Origin: Lysobacterales bacterium
GTDB taxonomy: Bacteria; Pseudomonadota; Gammaproteobacteria; Xanthomonadales; SZUA-36
Assembly: GCA_014238945.1 (NCBI GenBank)
Contig: JABAAB010000075.1
Coordinates: 1 to 49,433, forward strand
Reading direction: 5' to 3'
DNA length: 49,433 bases
Both the position numbers and the translations under genes were made by a program. Positions 19,062 through 27,623 of the stretch are shown here, in pieces. The notes below the pieces were generated by a model, which worked only from the letters and a program-made list of their open reading frames with translations, was not told the origin of the DNA and ran no database searches. Numbering within the stretch: position 1 is the stretch's first letter; each line of letters opens with the position of its first letter.

Positions 19062-19877
19062 GTGAAGTCATTTTTAACCTGCCTCATGGCAGTATCGTTT
19101 TCCGCCACGGTTCCGGCCGGTCCCATGTCATTGACAGACCGTGTTGCGGCGGACATGGAAGGGCAGCACCGTTCCGATGCCAATAAGGCACGAAACGTCT
19201 ATCGCCACCCTGTTGAAACCCTTGAATTCTTTGGTATCGCCGATGGTATGTCCGTCATGGAAATATGGCCGGGGGGTGGCTGGTATACCGAAATCCTGGC
19301 ACCGGTGATGAGGGGCCATGGCAAGCTGGTCATTGCCACATGGGATCCGGAGGTTGAAGGACAGGCAGAATATCGATATCGCCTGCCAAAGGAAATGAAC
19401 CAGAAATTTACCAGCCAGGCCGAAATATATGACCAGGTGGAAACCGTATTTTTTTCACCACCACAGTCAGCGTCCCTGGGTGATGACAGTTCGGTTGATG
19501 CTGTAGTCACGTTTCGAAATACCCACGGATGGATTCGAAGCGGCCAGGCACAATTGATCTTCAACGAATTTGCACGGGTGCTTAAACCGGGTGGTGTGCT
19601 GGGTGTGGTCCAGCACAGAGCAGATGAGGGTACAGACCTCATGGAGAGCGCCAAACAGGGTTATGTATCTGAGTCCGCGGTCAAGGCGCTGGCCGCTAAT
19701 GCAGGCCTGGTTTTCGAGGCGGCTTCAGATGTCAATGCCAATCCAATGGACCGCAAGGACTATCCCGAGGGTGTCTGGACCCTGCCACCGTCATACGATC
19801 TGGAGGACCAGGACAGGGAAATCTACACGGCCATAGGTGAGAGTGACCGGATGACACTGCGTTTCCGGAAGCCCTGA
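19062..19877 (+). CDS. Secreted methyltransferase-like protein (COG4798 type)
   Basis: A GTG start at 19062 follows a GGAG site by about nine bases and gives 271 residues. The N-terminus (KSFLTCLMAVSFSATVPAG) is a signal peptide. The mature part is a class I SAM-methyltransferase fold: motif I reads VMEIWPGGGWYTEIL, the motif IV region contains DAVVTFRNTHGW, and a post-motif LKPGGVLGVVQH follows. An export signal on a SAM-dependent fold is odd, because SAM is not expected in the periplasm. The COG4798 family nevertheless typically carries such a leader. It may bind another ligand or be misrouted; function is unknown. Confidence 0.85.
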   Translation: MKSFLTCLMAVSFSATVPAGPMSLTDRVAADMEGQHRSDANKARNVYRHPVETLEFFGIADGMSVMEIWPGGGWYTEILAPVMRGHGKLVIATWDPEVEGQAEYRYRLPKEMNQKFTSQAEIYDQVETVFFSPPQSASLGDDSSVDAVVTFRNTHGWIRSGQAQLIFNEFARVLKPGGVLGVVQHRADEGTDLMESAKQGYVSESAVKALAANAGLVFEAASDVNANPMDRKDYPEGVWTLPPSYDLEDQDREIYTAIGESDRMTLRFRKP

Positions 19878-19944
19878 TAATCACAGGGAAGAATTCAGAT
19901 ACCGCAGGAATTTGCCCCTGTCTTAATCCTTGGTTTTTACCGGC

Positions 19945-20877
19945 ATGTTAAAAAAAATTCGTTTTACTTTGCAAGGGATTGTCGTGCTGGTCATCGTGGC
20001 TGCGAGTACCATTGTTGTCACATTATTGATCCTGATTTTGGCTTTCTTCAAGAAATTGAGTCCTGAAGGTGCAGCCAGGATTCGCATATCACGATGGCTT
20101 TCGACATTGGGCGAATGTTGGGTTTCTGTCAATCAATGCGTATCCTGGATTTTTCATAACATGCAATGGGATATCAGTCTGCCATCTGACCTCGAACATG
20201 AGGGCCGGTACCTGGTTTTTTGTAACCACAATTCATGGGTGGACATACTGGTACTCCAGCACAGCCTGAACCGCCGTGTACCTTTTATGCGCTTCCTGCT
20301 GAAACAGGAATTGATCTGGGTCCCATTCCTGGGGCTTGCCTGGTGGGCACTTGATATGGCATTTCTTCGCCGATACTCCAGGCAGCAATTGCTCAGGAAC
20401 CCTGAACTGAGAGGCAAGGACCTGGAGAATGCGGCACGTGCCTGCGAGAAACTTAAAAACATACCGGTTTCCATGATGACATTTCCGGAGGGAACACGTT
20501 TTACCCTGGCCAAGAAGAAACAACAGAATTCTCCCTACAGGTTCCTGCTCAGACCACGCTATGGTGGCGTCGGGCAGATACTGTACTCTTTCGATGATGC
20601 CCTGGACAAACTGATTGATGTGACCATCTTTTACCCGGATGGCACACCGAACCTGTGGCAATTTGTGTCCGGCCAGGTCAGGAATATTTCCGTTCAGGTT
20701 AAAACCTACCCCATTTCTGCCGGGCTGCGAGGTAAGAATTTCCGACAGGATGCATTGGCAAAAAACAGTTTACGAGAATGGCTTTCAGATATCTTTGAGG
20801 CAAAGGATAAAATACTTGCTGTTGCAGGTGGGCAGGTCGCAAATTCAGCGGCTGCCGGTGATGGGTTAAAACCGTAA
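19945..20877 (+). CDS. Lysophospholipid acyltransferase-family protein (YihG-like)
   Basis: The ATG at 19945 (MLKKIRF) gives 310 residues; a TTG at 19930 is also in frame. A hydrophobic segment (about 9-30) anchors the protein to the inner membrane. The PlsC acyltransferase block I appears as NHNSWVD (H-x4-D), with downstream RRVPFMRFLLKQEL and the block III FPEGTRF. Length and order fit the YihG/LCLAT1-like subgroup, which acylates lysophosphatidic acid or related lipids. No close partner gene is seen. The ribosome site is weak (CCGG). Confidence 0.9.
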   Translation: MLKKIRFTLQGIVVLVIVAASTIVVTLLILILAFFKKLSPEGAARIRISRWLSTLGECWVSVNQCVSWIFHNMQWDISLPSDLEHEGRYLVFCNHNSWVDILVLQHSLNRRVPFMRFLLKQELIWVPFLGLAWWALDMAFLRRYSRQQLLRNPELRGKDLENAARACEKLKNIPVSMMTFPEGTRFTLAKKKQQNSPYRFLLRPRYGGVGQILYSFDDALDKLIDVTIFYPDGTPNLWQFVSGQVRNISVQVKTYPISAGLRGKNFRQDALAKNSLREWLSDIFEAKDKILAVAGGQVANSAAAGDGLKP

Positions 20878-20945
20878 GACAGTTTTGCTTCGGCCCGCCA
20901 GCCGACTTTTGCTATGCTGGATTGCAGTACATCAAGGTTTAAGCA

Positions 20946-21734
20946 GTGAACGAAAATTCAGATCAACCGACCATACGGTCGCGGCCGAACCAGTTGGTTC
21001 CCTGCAGGGTGCTGGAACCCGGTGCATCTTTTGCCTGGTTACGGGCGGGCTGGCAGGACTATCAGAATGCACCGGTCCTGATTCTTTTTTACGGTGTCTG
21101 TGTTTTTCTGTTGAATGTTTTTGTTGCCTGGCTTGCCTGGAAGCTCGGTGGATATATCCTGTTACTGAGCTCATTGTCCGGTTTTGTTTTTATCGCACCG
21201 TTGCTGGCGTTTGGTTTGTATTCTGTCAGCCGTCAATTAACTGAGGATCGGCAACCTGATTTGGGCCATACCATTGAGGCGATCAAGCGTCCGTTGTCCA
21301 ACGCCATGGTTTTTGCCCTGGTTTTACTGGTCATATTTCTGCTGTGGGCCAGGGCCGGAATGATGGTGCAGGTGTTTTTTCCATTGGGAGGTCAACTCGA
21401 GATATCCCGGCTGCTGACCTTTCTGCTCATCGGTACGGCCGTGGGCTCGGTATTTGCCGGCGTCAGCTTCGCTGCCAGCGTATTTTCCCTGCCGATGATG
21501 GCCAACCGCGAAGTCGATGTCATCACAGCCGTTATTTCCAGCATCAACGCCGTTTTGAGAAATAAACCAGCGATGCTGGTTTGGGCCGTGTTGGTCAGCC
21601 TGTTGACAATACGGGGGTTTCTGACAGCAGGATTGGGGTTGATCATAATCATACCGTGGTTGGGGTATTCAACCTGGCATGGTTATCGTGCCGCTTTTGA
21701 TGTTTCTGAGTGGCCACAACTTCCGCAAAAATAA
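20946..21734 (+). CDS. DUF2189 integral membrane protein
   Basis: A GTG start at 20946 gives 262 residues. After a polar N-terminus the family motif W-L-x-x-G-W-x-D appears (residues about 31-38), followed by six membrane segments. This is the layout of DUF2189 proteins, common next to cytochrome c oxidase genes in other proteobacteria but of unknown biochemical role. No oxidase genes are present here. It ends 9 bp before the cytosine deaminase gene, which suggests one transcript. Confidence 0.85.
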   Translation: MNENSDQPTIRSRPNQLVPCRVLEPGASFAWLRAGWQDYQNAPVLILFYGVCVFLLNVFVAWLAWKLGGYILLLSSLSGFVFIAPLLAFGLYSVSRQLTEDRQPDLGHTIEAIKRPLSNAMVFALVLLVIFLLWARAGMMVQVFFPLGGQLEISRLLTFLLIGTAVGSVFAGVSFAASVFSLPMMANREVDVITAVISSINAVLRNKPAMLVWAVLVSLLTIRGFLTAGLGLIIIIPWLGYSTWHGYRAAFDVSEWPQLPQK

Positions 21735-21743
21735 GGCGCAACT

Positions 21744-22181
21744 ATGGACCAGTATCTTCACGCAGCCATTGAACAGGCCAAACTGGGTCTTGCCGAAGGT
21801 GGAATCCCTATAGGTTCGGTCATTGTCCATGCCGGGGAAATCATCGGGCGTGGTCACAACCGCAGGGTTCAGCAGGGCAGCTGTGTATTACACGCAGAGA
21901 TGGATGCGCTGGAAAATGCTGGACGCAGAAGTGCCTCGGTCTACAGGCAATGTACGCTCTACACCACCTTGTCACCGTGTGCAATGTGCTCTGGCGCCAT
22001 CCTGCTGTATGGCATTCCAAGTGTGATTATCGCTGAGAACCGGACTTTTGTCGGGGAAGAGGCACTGCTTGTTTCCAGGGGTGTTGAGATACAGCTGCTG
22101 CAGGATCGTGACTGCATCAAAATGATGCAGGACTTCATCCACAACAGACCGGAATTGTGGAACGAGGATATCGGTGTCTGA
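21744..22181 (+). CDS. Cytosine deaminase, yeast Fcy1 type
   Basis: A 145-residue zinc deaminase. Zinc ligands are His50 in L-H-A-E-M, with Glu52 as the proton shuttle, and Cys79 and Cys82 in SPCAMCSGAI. The sequence tracks yeast cytosine deaminase rather than TadA: GGIPIGSVIVH near the start, the GRGHNRR segment, LENAGR after the zinc motif, TLYTTLSPC, YGIPSVIIAEN, and the C-terminal R-P-E-L-W-N-E-D-I-G-V. It should turn cytosine into uracil and ammonia for pyrimidine salvage, in the cytoplasm. E. coli CodA is an unrelated, larger enzyme. It probably ends its operon, as a strong terminator follows by 16 bp. Confidence 0.9.
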   Translation: MDQYLHAAIEQAKLGLAEGGIPIGSVIVHAGEIIGRGHNRRVQQGSCVLHAEMDALENAGRRSASVYRQCTLYTTLSPCAMCSGAILLYGIPSVIIAENRTFVGEEALLVSRGVEIQLLQDRDCIKMMQDFIHNRPELWNEDIGV

Positions 22182-22197
22182 GGGGCGTATTTCACAA

Positions 22198-22225
22198 AAA
22201 CAGACGGCCCGAAGGCCGTCTGTTT
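22198..22225. terminator. Two-way terminator between cytosine deaminase and FNR genes
   Basis: A perfect 12-bp stem (AAACAGACGGCC with GGCCGTCTGTTT) closes a four-base loop. On the minus strand the loop is TTCG and the stem is followed by TTTTT, which makes a strong terminator for the reductase gene. On the plus strand it ends in TTTG and serves the deaminase gene. Confidence 0.9.
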
Positions 22226-22362
22226 GCAGCCACTTAGCAGTTTTACCTGCGTCACAGAAGAAGGGGGGGACTGTGTTGCAGCTACACTATAAGCATAATT
22301 CAAATTTCCCGTTTTTCAAGGTGAATATTACCTTGACCTTGAAACTAACGGGCTAAGCCTGT

Positions 22363-23397
22363 CTATTTATTGTCTTTTTCAATTCCCAGCCGTTTGTGCA
22401 TAATGGGGCTGGTGGTGGTGTACTGAAGGAATATCCGTTTGTCCGGGTCCAGGTATTTTTGCACACCAAATGCGGCCAGTGCGGTCTCGTGAAAGCCGCT
22501 CAGAATCAGCTTTTTCTTACCCGGGTAGGTATTGATATCACCAACCGCAAAAATTCCGTTTTCACTGGTTTGAAATTGTTCCGTGTCTACTCTCAATTGG
22601 CGTTTGTCGATATCCAGCCCCCACTCACCAACCGGACCCAGGTTGGGCGACAGGCCCCAAAATACATAAACATCATCGGCACCGATATCACGCATATTGC
22701 CATCATGGTCTGCCACCCTTAGACCCTGGAACCCGTTCTCATCGGAAAGCACCTCGCGCACCATGCCGTGAAATTCTTCCAGCTGGCCATCTGCGGCGAG
22801 TTTTTTCATTTGAGATACCGATGCCGGTTGGGCACGGTATTCGACACGCCGGTGTATCAGAACCAGACTCTTGACCTTGTCGTGCATTTCCAGAACCCAA
22901 TCCAGGGCCGAGTCTCCGCCACCCAGAATAATGATGTCCTTGCCTGCCAGTTTTTCCGCTTGTGTGATCCTGTAGTGAATATTTTCTCCGTTGAAATCGG
23001 CAGCACCCGGGGCCCGTAACGGACGGGGCTGGAAAGCACCCAGACCGGCGGCAATGATGATGGTTGCGGCATCGAACTGGGTACCCGTTGATGTGGTCAA
23101 CGCGAAACGGTCATCGTCTTTTCGTTGCAGCGAAGTAACTGCCTGACCCAGATGAAACTGAGGCTCAAAGGGCTTGATTTGTTCCATCAGCCGGTCAACC
23201 AGTTCCTGGGCACCTATGACGGGATAGGCAGGAATGTCGTATATTGGTTTTTCCGGGTACAGTTCTGCGCACTGTCCTCCGACCTGTGGTAACGAATCCA
23301 CCACATGTGCGCGGATGTCCAGCAGTCCGAGTTCAAATACCTGGAAAAGTCCGGCGGGGCCGGCTCCGATGATGACGACGTCGGTTGTAATTGACAT
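22363..23397 (-). CDS. Ferredoxin/flavodoxin-NADP+ reductase, thioredoxin-reductase-like (YumC type)
   Basis: The ATG at 23397 follows GGAG and gives 344 residues; the frame extends to 23472 without reason to use it. The FAD-binding GAGPAG is at the N-terminus (VVIIGAGPAGLFQ), the NADPH-binding GGGDSALD is near the middle, and the second FAD motif is FAVGDINTYPGKKKLILSG. The redox CxxC of true thioredoxin reductase is absent. A C-terminal extension with aromatic residues (YTTTSPIMHKRLG) matches the type-2 FNRs. It transfers electrons between NADPH and ferredoxin or flavodoxin in the cytoplasm. Its usual partner is not visible here. Confidence 0.92.
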   Translation of the reverse strand: MSITTDVVIIGAGPAGLFQVFELGLLDIRAHVVDSLPQVGGQCAELYPEKPIYDIPAYPVIGAQELVDRLMEQIKPFEPQFHLGQAVTSLQRKDDDRFALTTSTGTQFDAATIIIAAGLGAFQPRPLRAPGAADFNGENIHYRITQAEKLAGKDIIILGGGDSALDWVLEMHDKVKSLVLIHRRVEYRAQPASVSQMKKLAADGQLEEFHGMVREVLSDENGFQGLRVADHDGNMRDIGADDVYVFWGLSPNLGPVGEWGLDIDKRQLRVDTEQFQTSENGIFAVGDINTYPGKKKLILSGFHETALAAFGVQKYLDPDKRIFLQYTTTSPIMHKRLGIEKDNK

Positions 23398-23508
23398 AGC
23401 TACTCCGATAGATGCTTGTCGATGAGTGTTTGACTGGCTTATCTTGAGCGATAAACAAAAGACCCTGCCCACAGTTTATTAAATCAGCCTGCAGGACGAA
23501 ACAAATTT

Positions 23509-24198
23509 ATGGGTGAGTTGAGAAAAATCAAGTTACGCAGTTCGTGGCTCAGACCCCTTCAGTCAGAGTTTGAGCAGCCGTACATGCAAAAATTGCGAGA
23601 ATTCCTGTTAACCCGGAAACAACACGGGGCAGTAACATACCCCCCGGGTGATGAAATTTTTAATGCGATAAACTCCATGTCTTTTGAGCAGGTGAGGGTG
23701 GTGATCCTGGGACAGGATCCCTATCACGGGCCAGGGCAAGCACATGGATTGTGTTTCTCGGTGCTGCCAGGGGTCAAGGTACCACCGTCATTGGGGAATA
23801 TTTTCCGGGAGATCCACACCGACCTGGGCATCCCCATATCACACAATGGTTGTTTGCAGTCGTGGGCAGACCAGGGTGTTTTTCTGCTCAATTCGGTATT
23901 GACCGTGGAGCGTGGACAGGCAGGGTCTCATCAGGGCAAGGGTTGGGAGAGATTTACAGATGTAATCATCAGCATGCTCAACACAAAACATCAGGGCCTG
24001 GTATTCATGCTGTGGGGCAGCCACGCCATGAAAAAGGGCGCGGTAATTGATTCCAACAGGCACCTGGTTTTGAAAGCTCCGCACCCTTCGCCACTGTCGG
24101 CACACAGGGGATTTCTTGGTTGCCGTCACTTCTCAGCAGCAAATCACTATTTGGAGAAACACAACAGGCAGGCCATTGACTGGTCAGTGCCAGACTGA
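23509..24198 (+). CDS. ung: Uracil-DNA glycosylase
   Basis: A 229-residue family 1 UDG. The water-activating loop is GQDPYHGPGQAHG with Asp70 and His73, the uracil-binding Asn lies in FLLNSVLTVE, and the DNA-intercalation loop reads HPSPLSAHRG. It removes uracil from DNA to start base-excision repair. Length and motifs match E. coli Ung. It begins 111 bp from the divergent reductase, so the two promoters share that gap. Confidence 0.96.
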   Translation: MGELRKIKLRSSWLRPLQSEFEQPYMQKLREFLLTRKQHGAVTYPPGDEIFNAINSMSFEQVRVVILGQDPYHGPGQAHGLCFSVLPGVKVPPSLGNIFREIHTDLGIPISHNGCLQSWADQGVFLLNSVLTVERGQAGSHQGKGWERFTDVIISMLNTKHQGLVFMLWGSHAMKKGAVIDSNRHLVLKAPHPSPLSAHRGFLGCRHFSAANHYLEKHNRQAIDWSVPD

Positions 24199-24354
24199 AC
24201 CGCCGGGTTCCAGACATCCATAGGCGATACTTTGGGCGCCCACAATCAGGACGGCAAGCGCTCTTTACAATTTTTTACGGGTCCTTGACCCGAAGCAAAA
24301 CAGACAGCCGGTATACTGATCGAACCCATTTACCGGTCAGACAGGAGACCATGG

Positions 24355-26448
24355 TTGAAACGAAGATTACGAAATGTCACGGCTGTGATCCTGACAATCA
24401 GTGCCATGCTTTTCAGTTGTTTCACGCATGCTCAGGAATCGGAAGCGAGTACCGAATCCGTGGCCAGCCTCGATGTCTATTCGGGTAGTTGGTACGACCC
24501 TGCACACGATGGTGAAGGCTGGATTGTTGAAGTACTGGATGAGCATTCTGCCGTCATTTACTGGTTTACCTATGACCCCGATGGCAATCAAAGCTGGCTG
24601 GTGGGTGTTGTCGACCTTGATGGAAATACCCTTGCCGGTGAATTGCTGATTGCATCGGGAGCAGTATTTGGGCCAGATTTCGATCCGGCCGATGTATCAC
24701 TTGAACCCTGGGGTAACGTGTCGCTGAGACTGGATGACTGTCAAAGTGGTGCGCTGGAATATGTGTCCTATTTCCCTGAATATGGATCGGGTTCGTTGCA
24801 ACCCCAACGCCTGGTGAATATTGATGGACTGAACTGTGAGCTGCCATCCAACCCGGTGGTCAGTCGATTCAGTGGCTGGACCGGCAGTTGGTATGACCCG
24901 TCGCACGACGGTGAGGGCTGGATCATTGAAACCATCAACGAGGACACGGCTGTCATTTATTGGTTTACCTATGACAGCATGGGCGACCAGGCCTGGTTAA
25001 CAGGTGTTGCCCAACGCAATGGAAACCGCCTGAAGGCCGATATGCTCGTTACCAGTGGTGCAAGCTTTGGTCCTGAATTTGACCCTGCTGATGTCGAGCT
25101 GTTGAGCTGGGGCTCGCTGGAAATCACCTTTGCTGACTGCAACGCTGCAACGGCAGTGTACGACTCTGAATTGGTGGAATTCGGCAGCGGCAGTCTGCTC
25201 CCGCAGCGTCTGACTACTCTCGACGGACTGGATTGTGCCGAGGCTCCCAATATCCTGATGATCATAGCCGATGATTTCGGTCTGGATGCCTTTTCTGTAT
25301 ACGACATTTCCCCCGAGCAACCCGCCACCCCGGTGCTCGCTGAACTCGCGGATCAGGGCCTGGTGTTTGATCAGTTCTGGTCCAGTCCAACCTGTTCACC
25401 CACGCGTTCGGCACTATTGACCGGGTTGCATGGTGTTCGTACCGGTGTATTGTTGCCAGGAGATTATCTGGATGACTCCTACCTGTCAGTTCATGACCAC
25501 CTGGAACAGAATTTGCCCGGTTACTATGCCAATGCGGTGATTGGAAAGTGGCATTTGAGTGGTCCGAACGACAGCGATCACCCGGCACGTCTGGGGGTTC
25601 AGCATTTTGCCGGTAACCTGAGCCCGATGATCACCAGCTACAGCGACTGGACCCTGACCGTAAATGCTCAGGAGTCGGAGTCCACCGAGTATATGACCTC
25701 CAAATTCGTGGACCTGTCTCTCGACTGGGTTGGCCAGCAGACACAGCCGTGGTTTTTGTGGCTGGCCATGACCGCCCCACATGAACCTCTTCACCTGCCT
25801 CCCACGGCGCTTCACTCTCGCGATTTGTCCGGCACCCCCGGCGATATAGAAGACAACCCTTTGCCCTACTACCTGGCAATGATAGAGGCCATTGATACCG
25901 AGGTCGGTCGTCTCTTGCAAGGCATTGACCCGCTGGTGCTGAAAAACACGTTGATTGTCTTTCTCGGTGACAACGGTACTCAGCGAAGTCTGATTCAGTC
26001 ACCCTACAGGCGTACCCAGGGTAAGGGGTCGTTATACCAGGGTGGCATCAATGTTCCCCTGTTTGTCAGCGGTGCCGGTGTTGCGCGTGCAGGTGAGCGC
26101 GAGCAGGCACTGGTTGGTGCCACCGACCTGTTCGCGACCATCGCAGAACTTGCAGGATCAGGCGGTGAAATTCAGAATGATTCTGTCGGATTTTCCAGTC
26201 TGTTCGCGACTGCCGGAGCAGGTGGGCGTTCACTGCTTTACACCGACGCCAGGGACGAAGACGGGCTGCAGTCCTGGGCCGTACGAAACCAGCGTTACAA
26301 ACTCATTGCAGATCAACAGGGTCGGCAGGAAGTATATGATCTGCAGCTTGATCCGCTGGAATCCACGGACCTGATAATCCAGGGTACGGCCCCTGTCGAA
26401 GACGTGGTGGAATTACAGCAGGCGGCTGCAGCAATTCGGCAACAATAA
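24355..26448 (+). CDS. Secreted Cys-type sulfatase with two N-terminal GSWYDP repeats
   Basis: A TTG start at 24355 is chosen because AGGAG at 24343-24347 sits seven bases upstream and the product begins with a signal peptide (KRRLRN, hydrophobic core, FTHAQ). The ATG at 24351 is in another frame that ends after 45 codons. Mature residues about 40-160 and 177-300 are two homologous copies of a GSWYDPxHDGEGW domain often seen in secreted gammaproteobacterial proteins. The sulfatase domain (about 302-690) has the metal Asp pair in IADDFG, the formylglycine site C-S-P-T-R with Cys347, GKWHLSG, and FLGDNGTQ. The Cys must be converted to formylglycine by an FGE or anSME, neither of which is in this window. 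The likely substrate is a sulfate ester, perhaps of an algal polysaccharide. Confidence 0.9.
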   Translation: MKRRLRNVTAVILTISAMLFSCFTHAQESEASTESVASLDVYSGSWYDPAHDGEGWIVEVLDEHSAVIYWFTYDPDGNQSWLVGVVDLDGNTLAGELLIASGAVFGPDFDPADVSLEPWGNVSLRLDDCQSGALEYVSYFPEYGSGSLQPQRLVNIDGLNCELPSNPVVSRFSGWTGSWYDPSHDGEGWIIETINEDTAVIYWFTYDSMGDQAWLTGVAQRNGNRLKADMLVTSGASFGPEFDPADVELLSWGSLEITFADCNAATAVYDSELVEFGSGSLLPQRLTTLDGLDCAEAPNILMIIADDFGLDAFSVYDISPEQPATPVLAELADQGLVFDQFWSSPTCSPTRSALLTGLHGVRTGVLLPGDYLDDSYLSVHDHLEQNLPGYYANAVIGKWHLSGPNDSDHPARLGVQHFAGNLSPMITSYSDWTLTVNAQESESTEYMTSKFVDLSLDWVGQQTQPWFLWLAMTAPHEPLHLPPTALHSRDLSGTPGDIEDNPLPYYLAMIEAIDTEVGRLLQGIDPLVLKNTLIVFLGDNGTQRSLIQSPYRRTQGKGSLYQGGINVPLFVSGAGVARAGEREQALVGATDLFATIAELAGSGGEIQNDSVGFSSLFATAGAGGRSLLYTDARDEDGLQSWAVRNQRYKLIADQQGRQEVYDLQLDPLESTDLIIQGTAPVEDVVELQQAAAAIRQQ

Positions 26449-26478
26449 AGTCTGGTCAGGCTCGGTACCGGCAGACTT

Positions 26479-26883
26479 TTATCCGTCTGTCTGTTTCAGT
26501 GTATTGTCAATGGGCATCCAGTCCACGTGCTTGTCAAAGAATACATTGGCCTGGGGTTGACGGTCGATGGGCCGGGTTAAGCAACCCAGAGCAATATGGA
26601 GTTCTCCCTTCCAGCGTAATGAACGGAAAAACAACGTGCTTCCGCATCGCGGGCAAAAGCCGCGCTGTGCGCCGGGCGAGGATTCGTACCACTGCAGGCG
26701 CCCGTCACCCTGGCTGAAGTGTACCTGATCTGATTCAAACCCCACCCAGGTAACGTAACCTGCACCGTGAGCCACTCTGCATAGGGTGCAATGACAATGT
26801 GCACACCAGTTGCTGGGTAGTTCGGCCTCGAATTGAATGTCACCACACAAGCAGGCTCCGCTGGTTTTATAACCATTGTTCAC
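26479..26883 (-). CDS. GFA-family zinc protein
   Basis: A 134-residue protein with the GFA/CENP-V zinc fold: CLCGDIQF at the start, CAHCHCTLCR in the middle and FCPRCGSTLFF near residue 85. The family includes glutathione-dependent formaldehyde-activating enzyme, but most members have no proven activity. It begins 9 bp after the stop of the MAPEG gene on the same strand, so they are probably one operon. A MAPEG neighbour could point to glutathione chemistry; that is inference. Confidence 0.88.
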   Translation of the reverse strand: MNNGYKTSGACLCGDIQFEAELPSNWCAHCHCTLCRVAHGAGYVTWVGFESDQVHFSQGDGRLQWYESSPGAQRGFCPRCGSTLFFRSLRWKGELHIALGCLTRPIDRQPQANVFFDKHVDWMPIDNTLKQTDG

Positions 26884-26892
26884 AAGCGATCC

Positions 26893-27318
26893 TCAGGACT
26901 GAATGATGATCCAGCCCAGCCTGATCCATATGCCAAACAATACCAGGCTGCTGAGCAAGAATATCGTGAATCTGTGCATGACCCGGTTATAGGTCACGTG
27001 AACAAAACTGTGAGCGCAACGCAGGACGACATAGGACCATGCCAGCACCACAATCGCCCTGTCCTGGATCAGCAAACTGAGTGTCAACAGGATGGCGGTA
27101 TAAAAAAGTATCGGGGTCTCTGACAGGTTCTTGAAATTATCCGAGGCGCTGGCCGAGTCTGTCAACTTGCCGCCAATATTGTCACGGGTATCCGCACGTT
27201 GGGGGTTGATTCGCTTGGCTTTGAACTCCGCAATTCGTCTGCTATACATGATGTACATAACGACAAAGGTGAGTGCGACCTGGGCCAGCATCGGCAGGAG
27301 TAGGGGCTTGAAATACAT
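26893..27318 (-). CDS. MAPEG-family membrane protein
   Basis: The ATG at 27318 follows AGGAAA and gives 141 residues; an upstream in-frame ATG at 27366 lacks support. Four membrane segments and the family residues ARVxxNxSE-like stretch (DNFKNLSETPILFY), with R-x-x-H-S-x-V-H near residue 110 (RCAHSFVHVTYNRV), match the MAPEG superfamily (membrane proteins in eicosanoid and glutathione metabolism). The exact substrate in bacteria is unknown. Confidence 0.87.
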   Translation of the reverse strand: MYFKPLLLPMLAQVALTFVVMYIMYSRRIAEFKAKRINPQRADTRDNIGGKLTDSASASDNFKNLSETPILFYTAILLTLSLLIQDRAIVVLAWSYVVLRCAHSFVHVTYNRVMHRFTIFLLSSLVLFGIWIRLGWIIIQS

Positions 27319-27623
27319 GGCGCTTTCCTGGTTTGTTGTTGTAGGTACGTATATTAGCAGACGCACTGCAACACAACTGATATCGGTGACAAACTACCCG
27401 TTGTCCGGGAATATACCATTTGGCCAGGTGAGCCCAGCATCAGAAGTCGGAACCATTGGAATGTGAATGTAAAAAGGAATGGGAGCGAAGACTTTCAGCC
27501 AAAAACTTCGGACTGCGAACATTTGTCGTAAAGTCTTCGCTCCCAATCGATCCAAAGAAGCGCACAGACCGGGGGTGGTCAACCCCAGAGAATATGGCTG
27601 TGCTCCTTTGAATGTAGCGTGTA
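27319..27623. other. Intergenic region with a REP-like element
   Basis: This 305-bp stretch between the MAPEG gene and the small TM2-like gene (both minus strand) holds no supportable gene. Its only clear structure is the 66-bp inverted repeat at 27480-27545, listed separately. Short open frames here contain the repeat and have no recognisable product. Confidence 0.7.
27480..27545. repeat. REP-like extragenic palindrome
   Basis: Perfect 16-bp inverted repeats, TGGGAGCGAAGACTTT at 27480-27495 and its complement at 27530-27545, flank a 34-bp centre. The centre contains a smaller palindrome (ACTTCGGACTGCGAA). GGGAGCGAAG heads resemble the GGGAGCG arms of REP/BIME elements mobilised by RAYT transposases in Pseudomonas and Xanthomonas relatives. 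No transposase gene is nearby. It may also act as a transcription or mRNA-stability boundary. Confidence 0.8.

Noticed and set aside
21744-22181. tRNA adenosine deaminase TadA
   Set aside because: The zinc motif is followed by LENAGR and the C-terminus is Fcy1-like, whereas TadA has a different loop after the HAE motif.
22363-23397. Thioredoxin reductase
   Set aside because: The redox CxxC is missing, and the C-terminal extension is that of type-2 FNR.
24285-24488. 67-residue frame including the ATG at 24351
   Set aside because: It overlaps the sulfatase signal peptide, has no homology signal, and the TTG frame is clearly the real one.
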